Made by a program: the position numbers and the translations under genes. A stretch of 16,700 nt of DNA. It comes from an uncultured Eubacteriales bacterium. GTDB lineage: Bacteria > Bacillota > Clostridia > Oscillospirales > Oscillospiraceae. The DNA lies in the NCBI GenBank assembly GCA_902492005.1, contig CABUJV010000045.1, positions 1 through 16,700 of the forward strand, written 5' to 3'. How positions within the stretch are numbered: position 1 is the first letter of the stretch; every line of letters starts with the position of its first letter. This document shows positions 6,923 through 14,062 of the stretch, in pieces. The notes under the pieces were generated by a model that saw nothing but the letters and a program-made list of their open reading frames with translations, had not been told where the DNA came from and did no database searches.

Positions 6923-6960
6923 CGTTAATATTCAACGCTATTATACGATTGAATTTAACG
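6923..6960. promoter_or_regulatory. Operator-like inverted repeat over the DUF6809 promoter
   Basis: CGTTAATATTCAA (6923-6935) and TTGAATTTAACG (6949-6960) are inverted copies differing by one inserted base, separated by 13 bases that contain the -10 box of the minus-strand promoter. The position suggests a repressor site, most simply for the XRE protein encoded 24 bases away. Binding is an inference. Confidence 0.6.
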
Positions 6961-6968
6961 TTTTTCAA
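6940..6968 (-). promoter_or_regulatory. Sigma-A promoter for the DUF6809-like gene
   Basis: On the minus strand, TTGAAA (6968-6963), a 17-base spacer and a perfect TATAAT (6945-6940) make a near-consensus promoter. Such strength fits a gene that must be held off by a repressor. Confidence 0.75.
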
Positions 6969-6983
6969 CTATGGAGGTGAACT

Positions 6984-7193
6984 GTGGTAGAATTTCATGT
7001 TCGACTGCGTGAAATCCGCATGATGCGGAGAAAGACGCAAAAAGAAACCGCTCAGACTCTGGACATGGCCTTACGCTCCTATCAGTTCTACGAACAGGGA
7101 AAAACAGAGCCTTCGGTTGCAAAGCTCATCGCCCTGGCAGATTTTTTTGATGTCTCCCTGGATTACCTCGTCGGCCGGACCGACGGAAAATAG
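6984..7193 (+). CDS. Small XRE-family transcriptional regulator
   Basis: 69 aa, almost entirely a Cro/CI helix-turn-helix domain. Typical pieces are LREIRMMRRKTQKETAQTL (helices 1-2), LRSYQFYEQGKTEPSV (recognition helix and turn) and LIALADFFDVSLDYLVGRTD, the standard XRE closing helix. The start is a GTG at 6984 with GGAGGT five bases upstream; no better ATG lies in frame before the domain. It lacks any effector domain. It is divergent from the DUF6809-like gene, and an inverted repeat sits in the shared upstream region. A likely role is repressor of itself and its neighbour. Its own promoter is not clear: TTGTAC at 6919 with a weak TTATAC box is one option, overlapping the operator. Confidence 0.88.
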   Translation: MVEFHVRLREIRMMRRKTQKETAQTLDMALRSYQFYEQGKTEPSVAKLIALADFFDVSLDYLVGRTDGK

Positions 7194-7207
7194 GAGGCGG
7201 GCGGCTC

Positions 7208-7236
7208 TTTTCAATCCGCCCAAAACGTGGTATACT
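7208..7236 (+). promoter_or_regulatory. Promoter for the membrane protein/metG operon
   Basis: TTTTCA (7208-7213), a 17-base spacer and TATACT (7231-7236) preceded by TGG, an extended -10. The leader to the ATG at 7272 is about 30 bases, too short for a T-box riboswitch. Confidence 0.65.
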
Positions 7237-7271
7237 GATCAGAACTCTTTTTTTAGAGAGGACTTGAACAC

Positions 7272-8126
7272 ATGCGGAAAGACATCCTGCTTCCCGGCGT
7301 GGCCGTGGCGGGCGGGGCGGTGGGCTTTCTCCTGCGCCGGTGGGAGCTCTCCACGGCCTTCGAGCCGGACACCGGCCTGTCCGTGGCCGGAGCCCCCGCC
7401 ACCTGGGCCCTCATCGCCCTGACCGCGGCGGTGGCCGCCGTGCTGGCCGTGCTGTGCCGGGGCACCCACCGGGCCTTCCCCGGCGGCTATGACGAGGCGT
7501 TCGGCGCCCCCAACAACGCCCTGTATCTGGCAGCCCTGGTGGCCGCCGCCTTTTTGACGGCCGCCTCCGGTCTGCTCACCTTCCTGCTCTACCTGCGGCA
7601 CGACGTGACGTCCTTTTCCCGGGTGCTGCTGGCCCTGATGAGTCTGGTGTCCGCCGGGTGCCTCTTCGCGGTGGGCAAAAACAATTACCGCATGGAGGGC
7701 CGCGGTAAGTACAGCGCCGCCCTGCTCCTGCCGTCCTACACCTGCTGTCTGTGGCTCATCTCGGCCTATCAGGCCCGCTCCGCCGACCCGGTGATCCTGG
7801 ACTACGTCTACCAGCTCTTCGCCATCATCGCCGCGGTGCTGGGCACCTACTTCACGGCGGGCTTTGCCTTTGAGCGGGCCAAGGTCTTTCGGGCCTCCTT
7901 CTTCTCGCTGCTGGGCGTCTACTTCTGCCTGGTGACCCTGGCCGACCGCCACGATGTGCCCATGCGGCTGCTGTATGTGGCCTTCGCCCTGTACCTGCTG
8001 GCCAACGCCGCCCTTCTGCAGTACAACGCCGCCCGGCCCGAGGGAGCGCGAATGCCCCGCCGGCTGCGAACGAAAAATACCGAAGAGACTGAAATCAATA
8101 GGGAGGGAACCCCGGATGAAGGATAA
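7272..8126 (+). CDS. Polytopic membrane protein of unknown function
   Basis: 284 aa. I do not recognise a named family. Hydrophobic segments lie at about residues 5-21, 44-62, 83-107, 117-135, 147-166, 176-199, 207-224 and 230-249, predicting seven or eight membrane helices, with a charged C-terminal tail from about 254. No transporter signature, enzyme motif or repeated half is obvious. The ATG at 7272 has AGAGAGGA about nine bases upstream and a good promoter at 7208-7236. The last 11 bases overlap the start of metG, so the two are co-transcribed and probably translationally coupled. That position does not prove a shared function. Confidence 0.8.
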   Translation: MRKDILLPGVAVAGGAVGFLLRRWELSTAFEPDTGLSVAGAPATWALIALTAAVAAVLAVLCRGTHRAFPGGYDEAFGAPNNALYLAALVAAAFLTAASGLLTFLLYLRHDVTSFSRVLLALMSLVSAGCLFAVGKNNYRMEGRGKYSAALLLPSYTCCLWLISAYQARSADPVILDYVYQLFAIIAAVLGTYFTAGFAFERAKVFRASFFSLLGVYFCLVTLADRHDVPMRLLYVAFALYLLANAALLQYNAARPEGARMPRRLRTKNTEETEINREGTPDEG

Positions 8127-10074
8127 GAACGCCTTTTATATCACCACGCCCATCTATTACCCGTCCGACAAGCTCCACATCGGCCACACCTACTGCACCG
8201 TGGCCGCCGACGCCATGGCCCGCTACAAGCGGCTGACGGGGTACGAGGTCATGTTCCTCACCGGCACCGACGAACACGGCCAGAAGATCGAGGACAAGGC
8301 CCGGCAGGCCGGACTGGCGCCCAAGGCCTTTGTGGACAACATCGTGGAGGGCCCCCGGGGCGTGCTGGACCTGTGGAAGCTGATGAACATCAGCAACGAC
8401 CGCTTTATCCGTACCACCGACAGCTACCACGTGGAGTCGGTGCAGAAGATTTTCAAGCAGCTCTATGAGCAGGGGGACATCTATAAGGGCAAATACGTGG
8501 GCAAATACTGCAAGCCCTGCGAGTCCTTCTGGACCGAGACCCAGCTCGTGGACGGCAAGTGCCCCGACTGCGGCCGGGAGGTGGTGGACGCGGAGGAGGA
8601 GGCTTACTTTTTCAAGCTGTCCAAGTATGCCGGCCGCATCCAGCACCTGCTGGAGGATACCGACTTCCTTGAGCCCCGCAGCCGGGTCAACGAGATGGTC
8701 AACAACTTTATCAAGCCCGGCCTGGAGGACCTGTGCGTCTCCCGGACCAGCTTTTCCTGGGGCGTGCCCGTGGACTTCGACCCGGGCCACGTGGTGTATG
8801 TCTGGATCGACGCGCTGTCGAACTACATCAACGCCCTGGGCTACGGCAACGAGAAGTACCGCGACTTTGACAAGTTCTGGCCCGCCGACGTCCACTTCGT
8901 GGGCAAAGAGATCGTCCGCTTCCACTCCATCATCTGGCCCGCCATCCTGATGGCCCTGGACCTGCCCCTGCCCAAGAAGGTGTACGGCCACGGCTGGCTG
9001 CTGCTGGACGGCGGCAAGATGAGCAAGTCCAAGGGCAACGTTGTGGACCCCTACCTGCTGGCCGAGCGCTACGGCGTGGACGCCCTGCGGTACTTCCTGC
9101 TGCGGGAGTTCCCCTTCGGCTCCGACGGCAACTTCTCCAACGAGGCCCTCGTCACCCGCATCAACACCGACCTAGCCAACGACCTGGGCAACCTGGTCTC
9201 CCGCACGGTGTCCATGGTGGGCAAGTATTTCGAGGGCGGCCGGCTGCCCGCCGCCCAGACCGCCGAGTCTCTGGATGACGAGCTGGTGGCCCTGGGGGCC
9301 GGCCTGCGGGAGAAATACGAGGCCCAGATGGAGAAATACGCCTTCCAGAACGCCCTAATAGAGGTTTTTGCCCTCATCGGTCGGGCCAACAAGTATATCG
9401 ACGAGAACAAGCCCTGGGTGCTGGCCAAGGACCCGGAGGCCAACGGTCCCCGTCTGGCCCGGGTGATGTATAACCTGCTGGAGTCCATCCGCATCTCCGC
9501 CGTGCTGCTCACCCCCTTTATGCCCCAGACCTGCGAGAAGATCTTTGCCCAGATCGGGGCGGACGCCTCTCTCCAGACCTGGGAGAGCGCCGGAACCTGG
9601 GGCCGGCTGCCCGCCGGCGCGCAGGTCAGCCGGGGGGACAACCTCTTCCCCCGTATCGACGTGAAGAAGGAGCTGGAGGAGCTGGAGCAGGCGTCCGAGG
9701 CGGCCAAGCAGGCTGCCCAGGCCGCCCAGGAGCCGGAGTATATCACCATCGACGACTTTGCCAAGGTGAAATTCCTGACCTGCAAGGTGCTGGAGTGCGA
9801 CGCGGTGAAGAAGTCCAAGAAGCTGCTGCGCTTCACCCTGGACTGCGGCGAGGGCACGACCCGGCAGATCCTCTCCGGCATCCACGAGTATTACGAGCCC
9901 GAGGACCTGGTGGGCAAGACCCTGGTGGCCTGCGTCAACCTGGCCCCCCGAAAGATGATGGGCCTGGAGTCCAACGGGATGCTCATCTCCGCCGTGAAGG
10001 AGATCGACGGCAAGGAGCAGCTCCATCTGCTGATGCTGGACGACCAGGTGCCCGCCGGCTTTGAGCTGTGCTGA
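8116..10074 (+). CDS. metG: Methionyl-tRNA synthetase
   Basis: 652 aa from the ATG at 8116, which has GGGAGG about eleven bases upstream and starts inside the preceding gene; the frame is open further upstream but without homology. It charges tRNA-Met with methionine in the cytosol. Class-I motifs are HIGH (21-24) and KMSKS (301-305). A zinc knuckle uses C132-x-x-C135 and C149-x-x-C152. An anticodon-binding helical region follows, then a charged Ala/Glu/Lys linker around 515-540 and a C-terminal Trbp111/EMAP-type tRNA-binding domain (about 542-652) that promotes dimerisation in many bacterial MetRS. It is followed by two strong hairpins. No T-box or SAM-type leader is visible upstream, unlike many Firmicute synthetase genes. 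Confidence 0.97.
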   Translation: MKDKNAFYITTPIYYPSDKLHIGHTYCTVAADAMARYKRLTGYEVMFLTGTDEHGQKIEDKARQAGLAPKAFVDNIVEGPRGVLDLWKLMNISNDRFIRTTDSYHVESVQKIFKQLYEQGDIYKGKYVGKYCKPCESFWTETQLVDGKCPDCGREVVDAEEEAYFFKLSKYAGRIQHLLEDTDFLEPRSRVNEMVNNFIKPGLEDLCVSRTSFSWGVPVDFDPGHVVYVWIDALSNYINALGYGNEKYRDFDKFWPADVHFVGKEIVRFHSIIWPAILMALDLPLPKKVYGHGWLLLDGGKMSKSKGNVVDPYLLAERYGVDALRYFLLREFPFGSDGNFSNEALVTRINTDLANDLGNLVSRTVSMVGKYFEGGRLPAAQTAESLDDELVALGAGLREKYEAQMEKYAFQNALIEVFALIGRANKYIDENKPWVLAKDPEANGPRLARVMYNLLESIRISAVLLTPFMPQTCEKIFAQIGADASLQTWESAGTWGRLPAGAQVSRGDNLFPRIDVKKELEELEQASEAAKQAAQAAQEPEYITIDDFAKVKFLTCKVLECDAVKKSKKLLRFTLDCGEGTTRQILSGIHEYYEPEDLVGKTLVACVNLAPRKMMGLESNGMLISAVKEIDGKEQLHLLMLDDQVPAGFELC

Positions 10075-10084
10075 CCGAACAGCG

Positions 10085-10120
10085 AAAGAGCCCGCCCCCA
10101 TGGGGGCGGGCTCTTTTCTT
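10085..10120 (+). terminator. Terminator of metG (first of two)
   Basis: AAAGAGCCCGCCCCCA (10085-10100) and TGGGGGCGGGCTCTTT (10101-10116) form a perfect 16-base palindrome followed by a T-rich TTCTTCTT tract. It begins 10 bases after the stop codon. Since the palindrome has A-runs on its other flank, it could also stop minus-strand transcripts. Confidence 0.9.
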
Positions 10121-10132
10121 CTTACAACCAAC

Positions 10133-10170
10133 GGCGGGCCCTGACCTTCGTCAGGGCCCGCCTTGCTTTC
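10133..10170 (+). terminator. Second terminator hairpin after metG
   Basis: GGCGGGCCCTGAC (10133-10145) pairs perfectly with GTCAGGGCCCGCC (10150-10162) around a CTTC loop, followed by TTGCTTTCT. The tail is weaker than that of the first hairpin. The -35 box of the tatD promoter starts in this tail. Confidence 0.75.
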
Positions 10171-10191
10171 TGCCGGGAAACATTGTATCAT
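10163..10191 (+). promoter_or_regulatory. Sigma-A promoter for tatD/radical-SAM operon
   Basis: TTGCTT (10163-10168), a 17-base spacer and TATCAT (10186-10191). The -35 box begins at the first base after the second terminator stem. The leader is about 25 bases and contains AGGAG nine bases before the ATG at 10222. Confidence 0.65.
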
Positions 10192-10221
10192 GGAACAAAC
10201 CGACAACAGGAGCTGTAGACC

Positions 10222-10989
10222 ATGTATTTCGACACCCACGCCCACTATTACGACGGCGCCTTCGACCCCGACCGGGACGCGCTGCTCGCCTCTTTGCCCG
10301 CCCGGGGGCTGGCTCTGGCGGTCTGCCCCGGCTGCGATCTGGCGTCCTCCGCCGCCTCGGTGGACCTGGCCGGGCGGTACGGCTTCCTCTATGCCGCCGT
10401 GGGCTTCCACCCGGAGAATCTGGAGGGGACCGCCCTGGCCGACCTGGACCAGGTCCGCGTCATGGCCGCCCACCCCAAGGTGAAGGCCGTCGGCGAGATC
10501 GGTCTGGACTACTACTGGGTCAAGACCCCGGAGGACCGGGCCTTCTCCCGGGACTTTTTCGACGCCCAGCTCTCCCTGGCGGAGGAGCTGGACCTGCCCG
10601 CCATCGTCCACGACCGGGACGCCCACAAGGACTGCCTGGATATCGTCCGCTCCCACCCCAACGCCCGGGGGGTGTTCCACTGCTGCGCCCTCAGCCTGGA
10701 GGACGCTAAGGCGGCGGTGGACCGGGGCTGGATGCTCTCCTTTACCGGGAACATCACCTTTTCCAACGCCAGGCGGGCCCCGGAGGTGGTGCGCTGGGTC
10801 CCGCTGGACCGGCTCATGCTGGAGACCGACGCCCCCTACATGGCGCCGGAGCCCCACCGGGGGGAGCGGTGCGACTCCTCCTTCATCCCCCTGACCGCCG
10901 CCCGGGTGGCTCAGCTCAAGGGGCTGGAGACCGACGAGGTCCTCCGGGCTACCCTGGAAAACGGCAAGCGGTTTTTCAACATTCTGTGA
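10222..10989 (+). CDS. tatD: TatD-family metal-dependent hydrolase / DNase
   Basis: 255 aa, the normal length for TatD, an amidohydrolase-fold metallo-nuclease with two metal ions. Expected ligands are visible: H6-A-H8 in DTHAHYYDGAFD, E92 in VGEIGLDYYW, H130 in AIVHDRDAHKD, H153 in GVFHCCALS and D203 in LETDAPYMAPEPHRG. The metG-tatD order is common in Firmicutes. It starts a new transcript after the double terminator and is followed 14 bases later by a radical-SAM gene, so the two form an operon. Biological substrates of the Firmicute TatD proteins are not well defined; 3'-5' exonuclease activity and a role in DNA repair or quality control are described for the family. The motif after H153, CCALSLEDA, departs from the more usual CFSGS. 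Confidence 0.93.
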   Translation: MYFDTHAHYYDGAFDPDRDALLASLPARGLALAVCPGCDLASSAASVDLAGRYGFLYAAVGFHPENLEGTALADLDQVRVMAAHPKVKAVGEIGLDYYWVKTPEDRAFSRDFFDAQLSLAEELDLPAIVHDRDAHKDCLDIVRSHPNARGVFHCCALSLEDAKAAVDRGWMLSFTGNITFSNARRAPEVVRWVPLDRLMLETDAPYMAPEPHRGERCDSSFIPLTAARVAQLKGLETDEVLRATLENGKRFFNIL

Positions 10990-11003
10990 GGAGGTACAAC
11001 GGT

Positions 11004-11621
11004 ATGGAGACCATTTCCTATGAGTATGAAGGGGCGCTTTACGTCAACCTGACCAACCGGTGCGACTGCGCCTGCGTATTCTGCCTGCGGCACAACGGCC
11101 ACAAGGGGAGCATCTACGCCGACGACCTGTGGCTGGATCACGAGCCCACCCGGGAGGAGGCCCTGGCCGACCTGCTCTCCCGGGACTTCTCCCACTACCG
11201 GGAGCTGGTGTTCTGCGGCTTCGGAGAGCCCATGTTCCGCACTGACGACATCTGCTGGCTGGTGGATGCGCTGAAACAGGCCGTCCCTGCCCTGCCGCCG
11301 GTGCGCATCAACACCAACGGCCACGCCAACCGGATCCTGGGCCGGGACGTGACGCCCGATCTGAACGGCCGCATCGACGTACTGTCCATCTCCCTCAACG
11401 GCTCCACAGCGGAGGAGTACTGCGCCGTCACCCGTCCCCGGGACGGGGAGGCGGCCTGGGAGGACATGCTGGACTTCACCCGCCGGGCGGCAGAGTATGT
11501 GCCCACGGTGGTGATGACCATCGTCAACAAGGACAAAAGCCCGGCCGAAATCGCCGCCTGCCGGGCCCTGGCCGAGGGCCTGGGGGCCGCGCTGCGCATC
11601 CGGGAGTATATCCCCGACTGA
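11004..11621 (+). CDS. TatD-associated radical SAM protein
   Basis: 205 aa. The radical-SAM cluster motif C-x3-C-x2-C is C20, C24 and C27, inside LTNRCDCACVFCLRHNG. GFGEPM near residues 70-75 is the GGEP-type SAM-binding element, and RINTNGHAN and LSISLNGST are later barrel strands. It is shorter than most radical-SAM enzymes and shows no C-terminal SPASM or extra iron-sulfur cysteines. It matches, as I recall, the family named TatD family nuclease-associated radical SAM protein, defined by this gene order; its reaction is unknown. The ATG at 11004 has GAGGAGG nine bases upstream. It shares the tatD promoter, and no clear terminator follows. Confidence 0.9.
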   Translation: METISYEYEGALYVNLTNRCDCACVFCLRHNGHKGSIYADDLWLDHEPTREEALADLLSRDFSHYRELVFCGFGEPMFRTDDICWLVDALKQAVPALPPVRINTNGHANRILGRDVTPDLNGRIDVLSISLNGSTAEEYCAVTRPRDGEAAWEDMLDFTRRAAEYVPTVVMTIVNKDKSPAEIAACRALAEGLGAALRIREYIPD

Positions 11622-11681
11622 GCCGCCAACCCCTTGGGGCCCAGTGCCCGCAAGCGGCGCTTGACAAAAAGAAAGGGACAC

Positions 11682-11714
11682 TTGGTTGCCCTTTTGGGCC
11701 CCGTTTGGTAGCCT
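11682..11714 (+). promoter_or_regulatory. Tentative promoter/operator upstream of the membrane-anchored XRE gene
   Basis: TTGCCC (11686-11691) and TAGCCT (11709-11714) have a 17-base spacing but a poor -10 box. A perfect TTGACA at 11661 has no matching -10. Two direct copies, TTGGTTGCC (11682) and TTGGTAGCC (11705), start 23 bases apart, about two helical turns, and could be regulator sites. Confidence 0.35.
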
Positions 11715-11738
11715 GTATCCCGAAAGGAGAGGGGAACC

Positions 11739-12497
11739 ATGACCCTTGGTCAACGCATACAGGCCCTGCGCAAGGAGAGGGGCTTTTCCCAGGAGGCGCT
11801 GGGGGAAGCCCTGGGCGTCAGCCGCCAGGCTGTGTCCCAGTGGGAGGCCGACGCCAGCCTTCCCGAGCTGGATAAGCTGGTGGGCCTGAGCCGCCTGTTC
11901 GGTCTGCCGTTGGGGGATTTGCTCCAGCTGGAGGAGCCCGCCCCCCGCTCCGCCCCGGCGGGGGACCCGGCCCGGACCCAAAAACGGCGGCTGGCCCACG
12001 GGCTGTCCGCCGCGGCCGCCCTGCTCGTGGCGGCGGCGCTGGTATGGACGGGGACGGGACTGGTCCGGACCTCGGAGCGCCTGGCTCAGACGGAGGCCCG
12101 GCTGGCCGCCCTGGAGGCGGCGGCGGCCGCCCCGCGGCTGGACCCGGCAGCCCCGCTGGTGGCCACCTTTGATTTTGAGGCGAAGCGGTACGGCAACGAC
12201 GTGAATTTTGCCCTCTCCCTCACCGCCGCCCAGCAGGCGGAGGGCATGACCGTCACCTTCCAGGCCACCCAGGCTTCCGAGGCGGCGGTCAACACGGTAA
12301 GCAAGGCCGCCGCCCTCAGCCCCGGCGGCTCCACCGGCTATTCCGCCGTGCTGCACGTGCCCGACTGCTTCGGGTCCGTCACCCTTACCGCCGTTTTTGA
12401 GCTGGACGGCCAGCGCTGCACGCAGGCCCTGGCACGGAACGTCTCGGTGGGGGACAGCTCCGCCAGTTGGGAGCCTCTCTGGCAGGCCCAGGGCTGA
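11739..12497 (+). CDS. Membrane-anchored XRE-family regulator
   Basis: 252 aa. Residues 1-62 are a classic XRE helix-turn-helix (LGQRIQALRKERGFSQEALG, then VSRQAVSQWEADASLPELDK and a closing LVGLSRLFGLPLGDLL). A proline-rich linker and basic QKRRL segment lead to one transmembrane helix at about 86-109, then a short coiled coil (111-131) and a C-terminal beta-rich domain of about 115 residues, predicted outside the membrane. The layout suggests a one-component sensor whose DNA-binding head stays in the cytoplasm; the ligand is unknown. The ATG at 11739 has AAAGGAGAGGGG close upstream. The FAD-Rieske oxidoreductase gene follows 82 bases later on the same strand and may be a target or operon partner. 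Confidence 0.87.
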   Translation: MTLGQRIQALRKERGFSQEALGEALGVSRQAVSQWEADASLPELDKLVGLSRLFGLPLGDLLQLEEPAPRSAPAGDPARTQKRRLAHGLSAAAALLVAAALVWTGTGLVRTSERLAQTEARLAALEAAAAAPRLDPAAPLVATFDFEAKRYGNDVNFALSLTAAQQAEGMTVTFQATQASEAAVNTVSKAAALSPGGSTGYSAVLHVPDCFGSVTLTAVFELDGQRCTQALARNVSVGDSSASWEPLWQAQG

Positions 12498-12544
12498 ACC
12501 GCGCATATTTTTCAAACTATCGCGCATGCTAGACCATCGAGAAC

Positions 12545-12562
12545 GGCGGGGCCATCCCCGCC
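12545..12562 (+). other. Hairpin just before the FAD-Rieske gene
   Basis: GGCGGGG and CCCCGCC enclose a CCAT loop, a seven-pair GC stem. No T-run follows, so it is not a standard terminator. It ends two bases before the weak AAAGGTGG ribosome binding site and may affect translation of the next gene. Confidence 0.45.
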
Positions 12563-12579
12563 CAAAGGTGGGATACGCC

Positions 12580-14025
12580 ATGCAGGAATCCATTTGGACC
12601 AGGACCGCGTCCCTGCGGCCGCGGGAACCCCTGTCGGGGGACCGGAAGGCGGACGCCGCCGTCATCGGCGGCGGGCTGGCCGGCATCCTTACCGCCCATT
12701 TCCTCCGGGCGGCGGGGCTGGAGACGGTGGTGCTCGAGGCCGCCCGGGTCGGGAGCGGCCAGACCGGGCGCACCACCGCCAAAATCACCGCCCAGCACGG
12801 GCTGATCTACGAGCGGCTCATCGACCAGCTCGGCCGGGAAAAGGCCGGGCTCTACGCCGAGGCCAACCAGTGGGCCGTGGCGGAATACCGCCGCATGGCC
12901 CGGGAGGAGGGCATCGACTGCGACTTTGCCGACTGCCCGGCCTACGTCTACGCCACCGGGGACCCCTGGCCCATCCACCGGGAGGCGGAGGCCGCCCGCA
13001 GCCTGGGCATCGACGCGGCCTGCACAGCCGACACCGAGCTGCCCTTCCCTGTGGCCGCCGCCCTGCGGTTTGAGCATCAGGCCCGGTTCCACCCGCTGCG
13101 CTTCCTGAATGCCGTGGCGGAGCCGCTGGCGCTCTATGAGAAGACCCGGGTGAAGGACGTGGAGCAAAACCGGGTGATGACCGACCGGGGGACGGTGACG
13201 GCGGAGCACATCGTGTTCGCCTGCCATTACCCCTTCCGCAACGTCCCCGGGTATTATTTTCTCCGAATGCACCAGGAGCGCAGCTACGTGCTGGCCCTGG
13301 AGAACGCCGCGGAGCTGGAGGGCCTGTATTTCGGCGCCGACGGCGACGGTCTCTCCTTCCGGCCCCAGGGGAACCTGCTCCTGCTGGGCGGCGGGGGCCA
13401 CCGGACCGGGGAGAATTCGGCGGGCGGGCAGTACCAGAAGCTGCGTCAGGCCGCCCGGACCTTCTGGCCGGAGAGCCGGGAGACGGCCGCCTGGAGCGCC
13501 CAGGACGGCATGCCCCTGGACGGCGTGCCCTATATCGGCCGGTTCTCAGCCGCCACGCCAAACTGGTATGTGGCCACCGGCTTCCAGAAGTGGGGGATGA
13601 CCTCCTCCATGGTGGCCGCCCGGCTGCTCACCGACCTCATTACCACTGGCGCGAGCCCCTGGGAGGAGGTCTTTACCCCCCAGCGCTTCCAGCCCTCCAC
13701 CGCCGGGAAGGCCCTCCTCCAGGAGAGCGCCCAGGCTGCCAAGGGGTTGGGGCGGCGGCTGTTCACGCCCCCCAGGGCGGAGGTGGAGGCCCTGCCCAGG
13801 GGCCATGGCGGCGTGGTGGAGTACCACGGGGAAAAGCTGGGGATCTACAAGGACGACAGCGGGGAGGTCTTCTGTGTCTCAGTCCGCTGTCCCCACCTGG
13901 GCTGCCAGCTGGAGTGGAATCCGGACGAGAAGAGCTGGGACTGCCCTTGCCACGGCTCCCGGTTCGACTACCGCGGGCATCTGCTGGACGGCCCGGCCCA
14001 GCGGGACGCCGACGTCCCGGAGTAA
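12580..14025 (+). CDS. FAD-dependent oxidoreductase with C-terminal Rieske [2Fe-2S] domain
   Basis: 481 aa. The N-terminal DAO-type domain begins with the dinucleotide-binding motif VIGGGLAG (28-35) and E53 at the end of strand 2, then GRTTAKITAQHG, characteristic of this group. The C-terminal domain (about 400-481) carries Rieske boxes CPHLGC (437-442) and CPCHGS (455-460), with cluster ligands C437, H439, C455 and H458; C442 and C457 could form the usual disulfide. Such two-domain proteins presumably pass electrons between FAD and the cluster. The substrate is unknown, and an amine or glycine-oxidase-like reaction is only a guess. The start is the ATG at 12580 with AAAGGTGG upstream; the frame extends to 12397 inside the XRE gene without homology. 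It converges on the CBS gene. Confidence 0.9.
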   Translation: MQESIWTRTASLRPREPLSGDRKADAAVIGGGLAGILTAHFLRAAGLETVVLEAARVGSGQTGRTTAKITAQHGLIYERLIDQLGREKAGLYAEANQWAVAEYRRMAREEGIDCDFADCPAYVYATGDPWPIHREAEAARSLGIDAACTADTELPFPVAAALRFEHQARFHPLRFLNAVAEPLALYEKTRVKDVEQNRVMTDRGTVTAEHIVFACHYPFRNVPGYYFLRMHQERSYVLALENAAELEGLYFGADGDGLSFRPQGNLLLLGGGGHRTGENSAGGQYQKLRQAARTFWPESRETAAWSAQDGMPLDGVPYIGRFSAATPNWYVATGFQKWGMTSSMVAARLLTDLITTGASPWEEVFTPQRFQPSTAGKALLQESAQAAKGLGRRLFTPPRAEVEALPRGHGGVVEYHGEKLGIYKDDSGEVFCVSVRCPHLGCQLEWNPDEKSWDCPCHGSRFDYRGHLLDGPAQRDADVPE

Positions 14026-14028
14026 GAA

Positions 14029-14062
14029 GGAGCCCCCGGCCATAGGCCGGGGGCTCCTCGTT
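14029..14062. terminator. Bidirectional terminator between the Rieske and CBS genes
   Basis: GGAGCCCCCGGCC (14029-14041) pairs with GGCCGGGGGCTCC (14045-14057) around ATA, 13 perfect pairs. TCGTTATT follows on the plus strand and TTCTTACT on the minus strand. It lies between converging stop codons three bases from each, so it probably serves both genes. Confidence 0.8.

Noticed and set aside
7197..7220. GGGCGG...CCGCCC hairpin after the small XRE gene as a terminator
   Set aside because: It is followed by AAAACG rather than a T-run, and it overlaps the next promoter.
10911..12788. 625-aa minus-strand frame spanning the radical-SAM and XRE genes
   Set aside because: It crosses three convincing plus-strand genes and their regulatory gaps, with no family resemblance.
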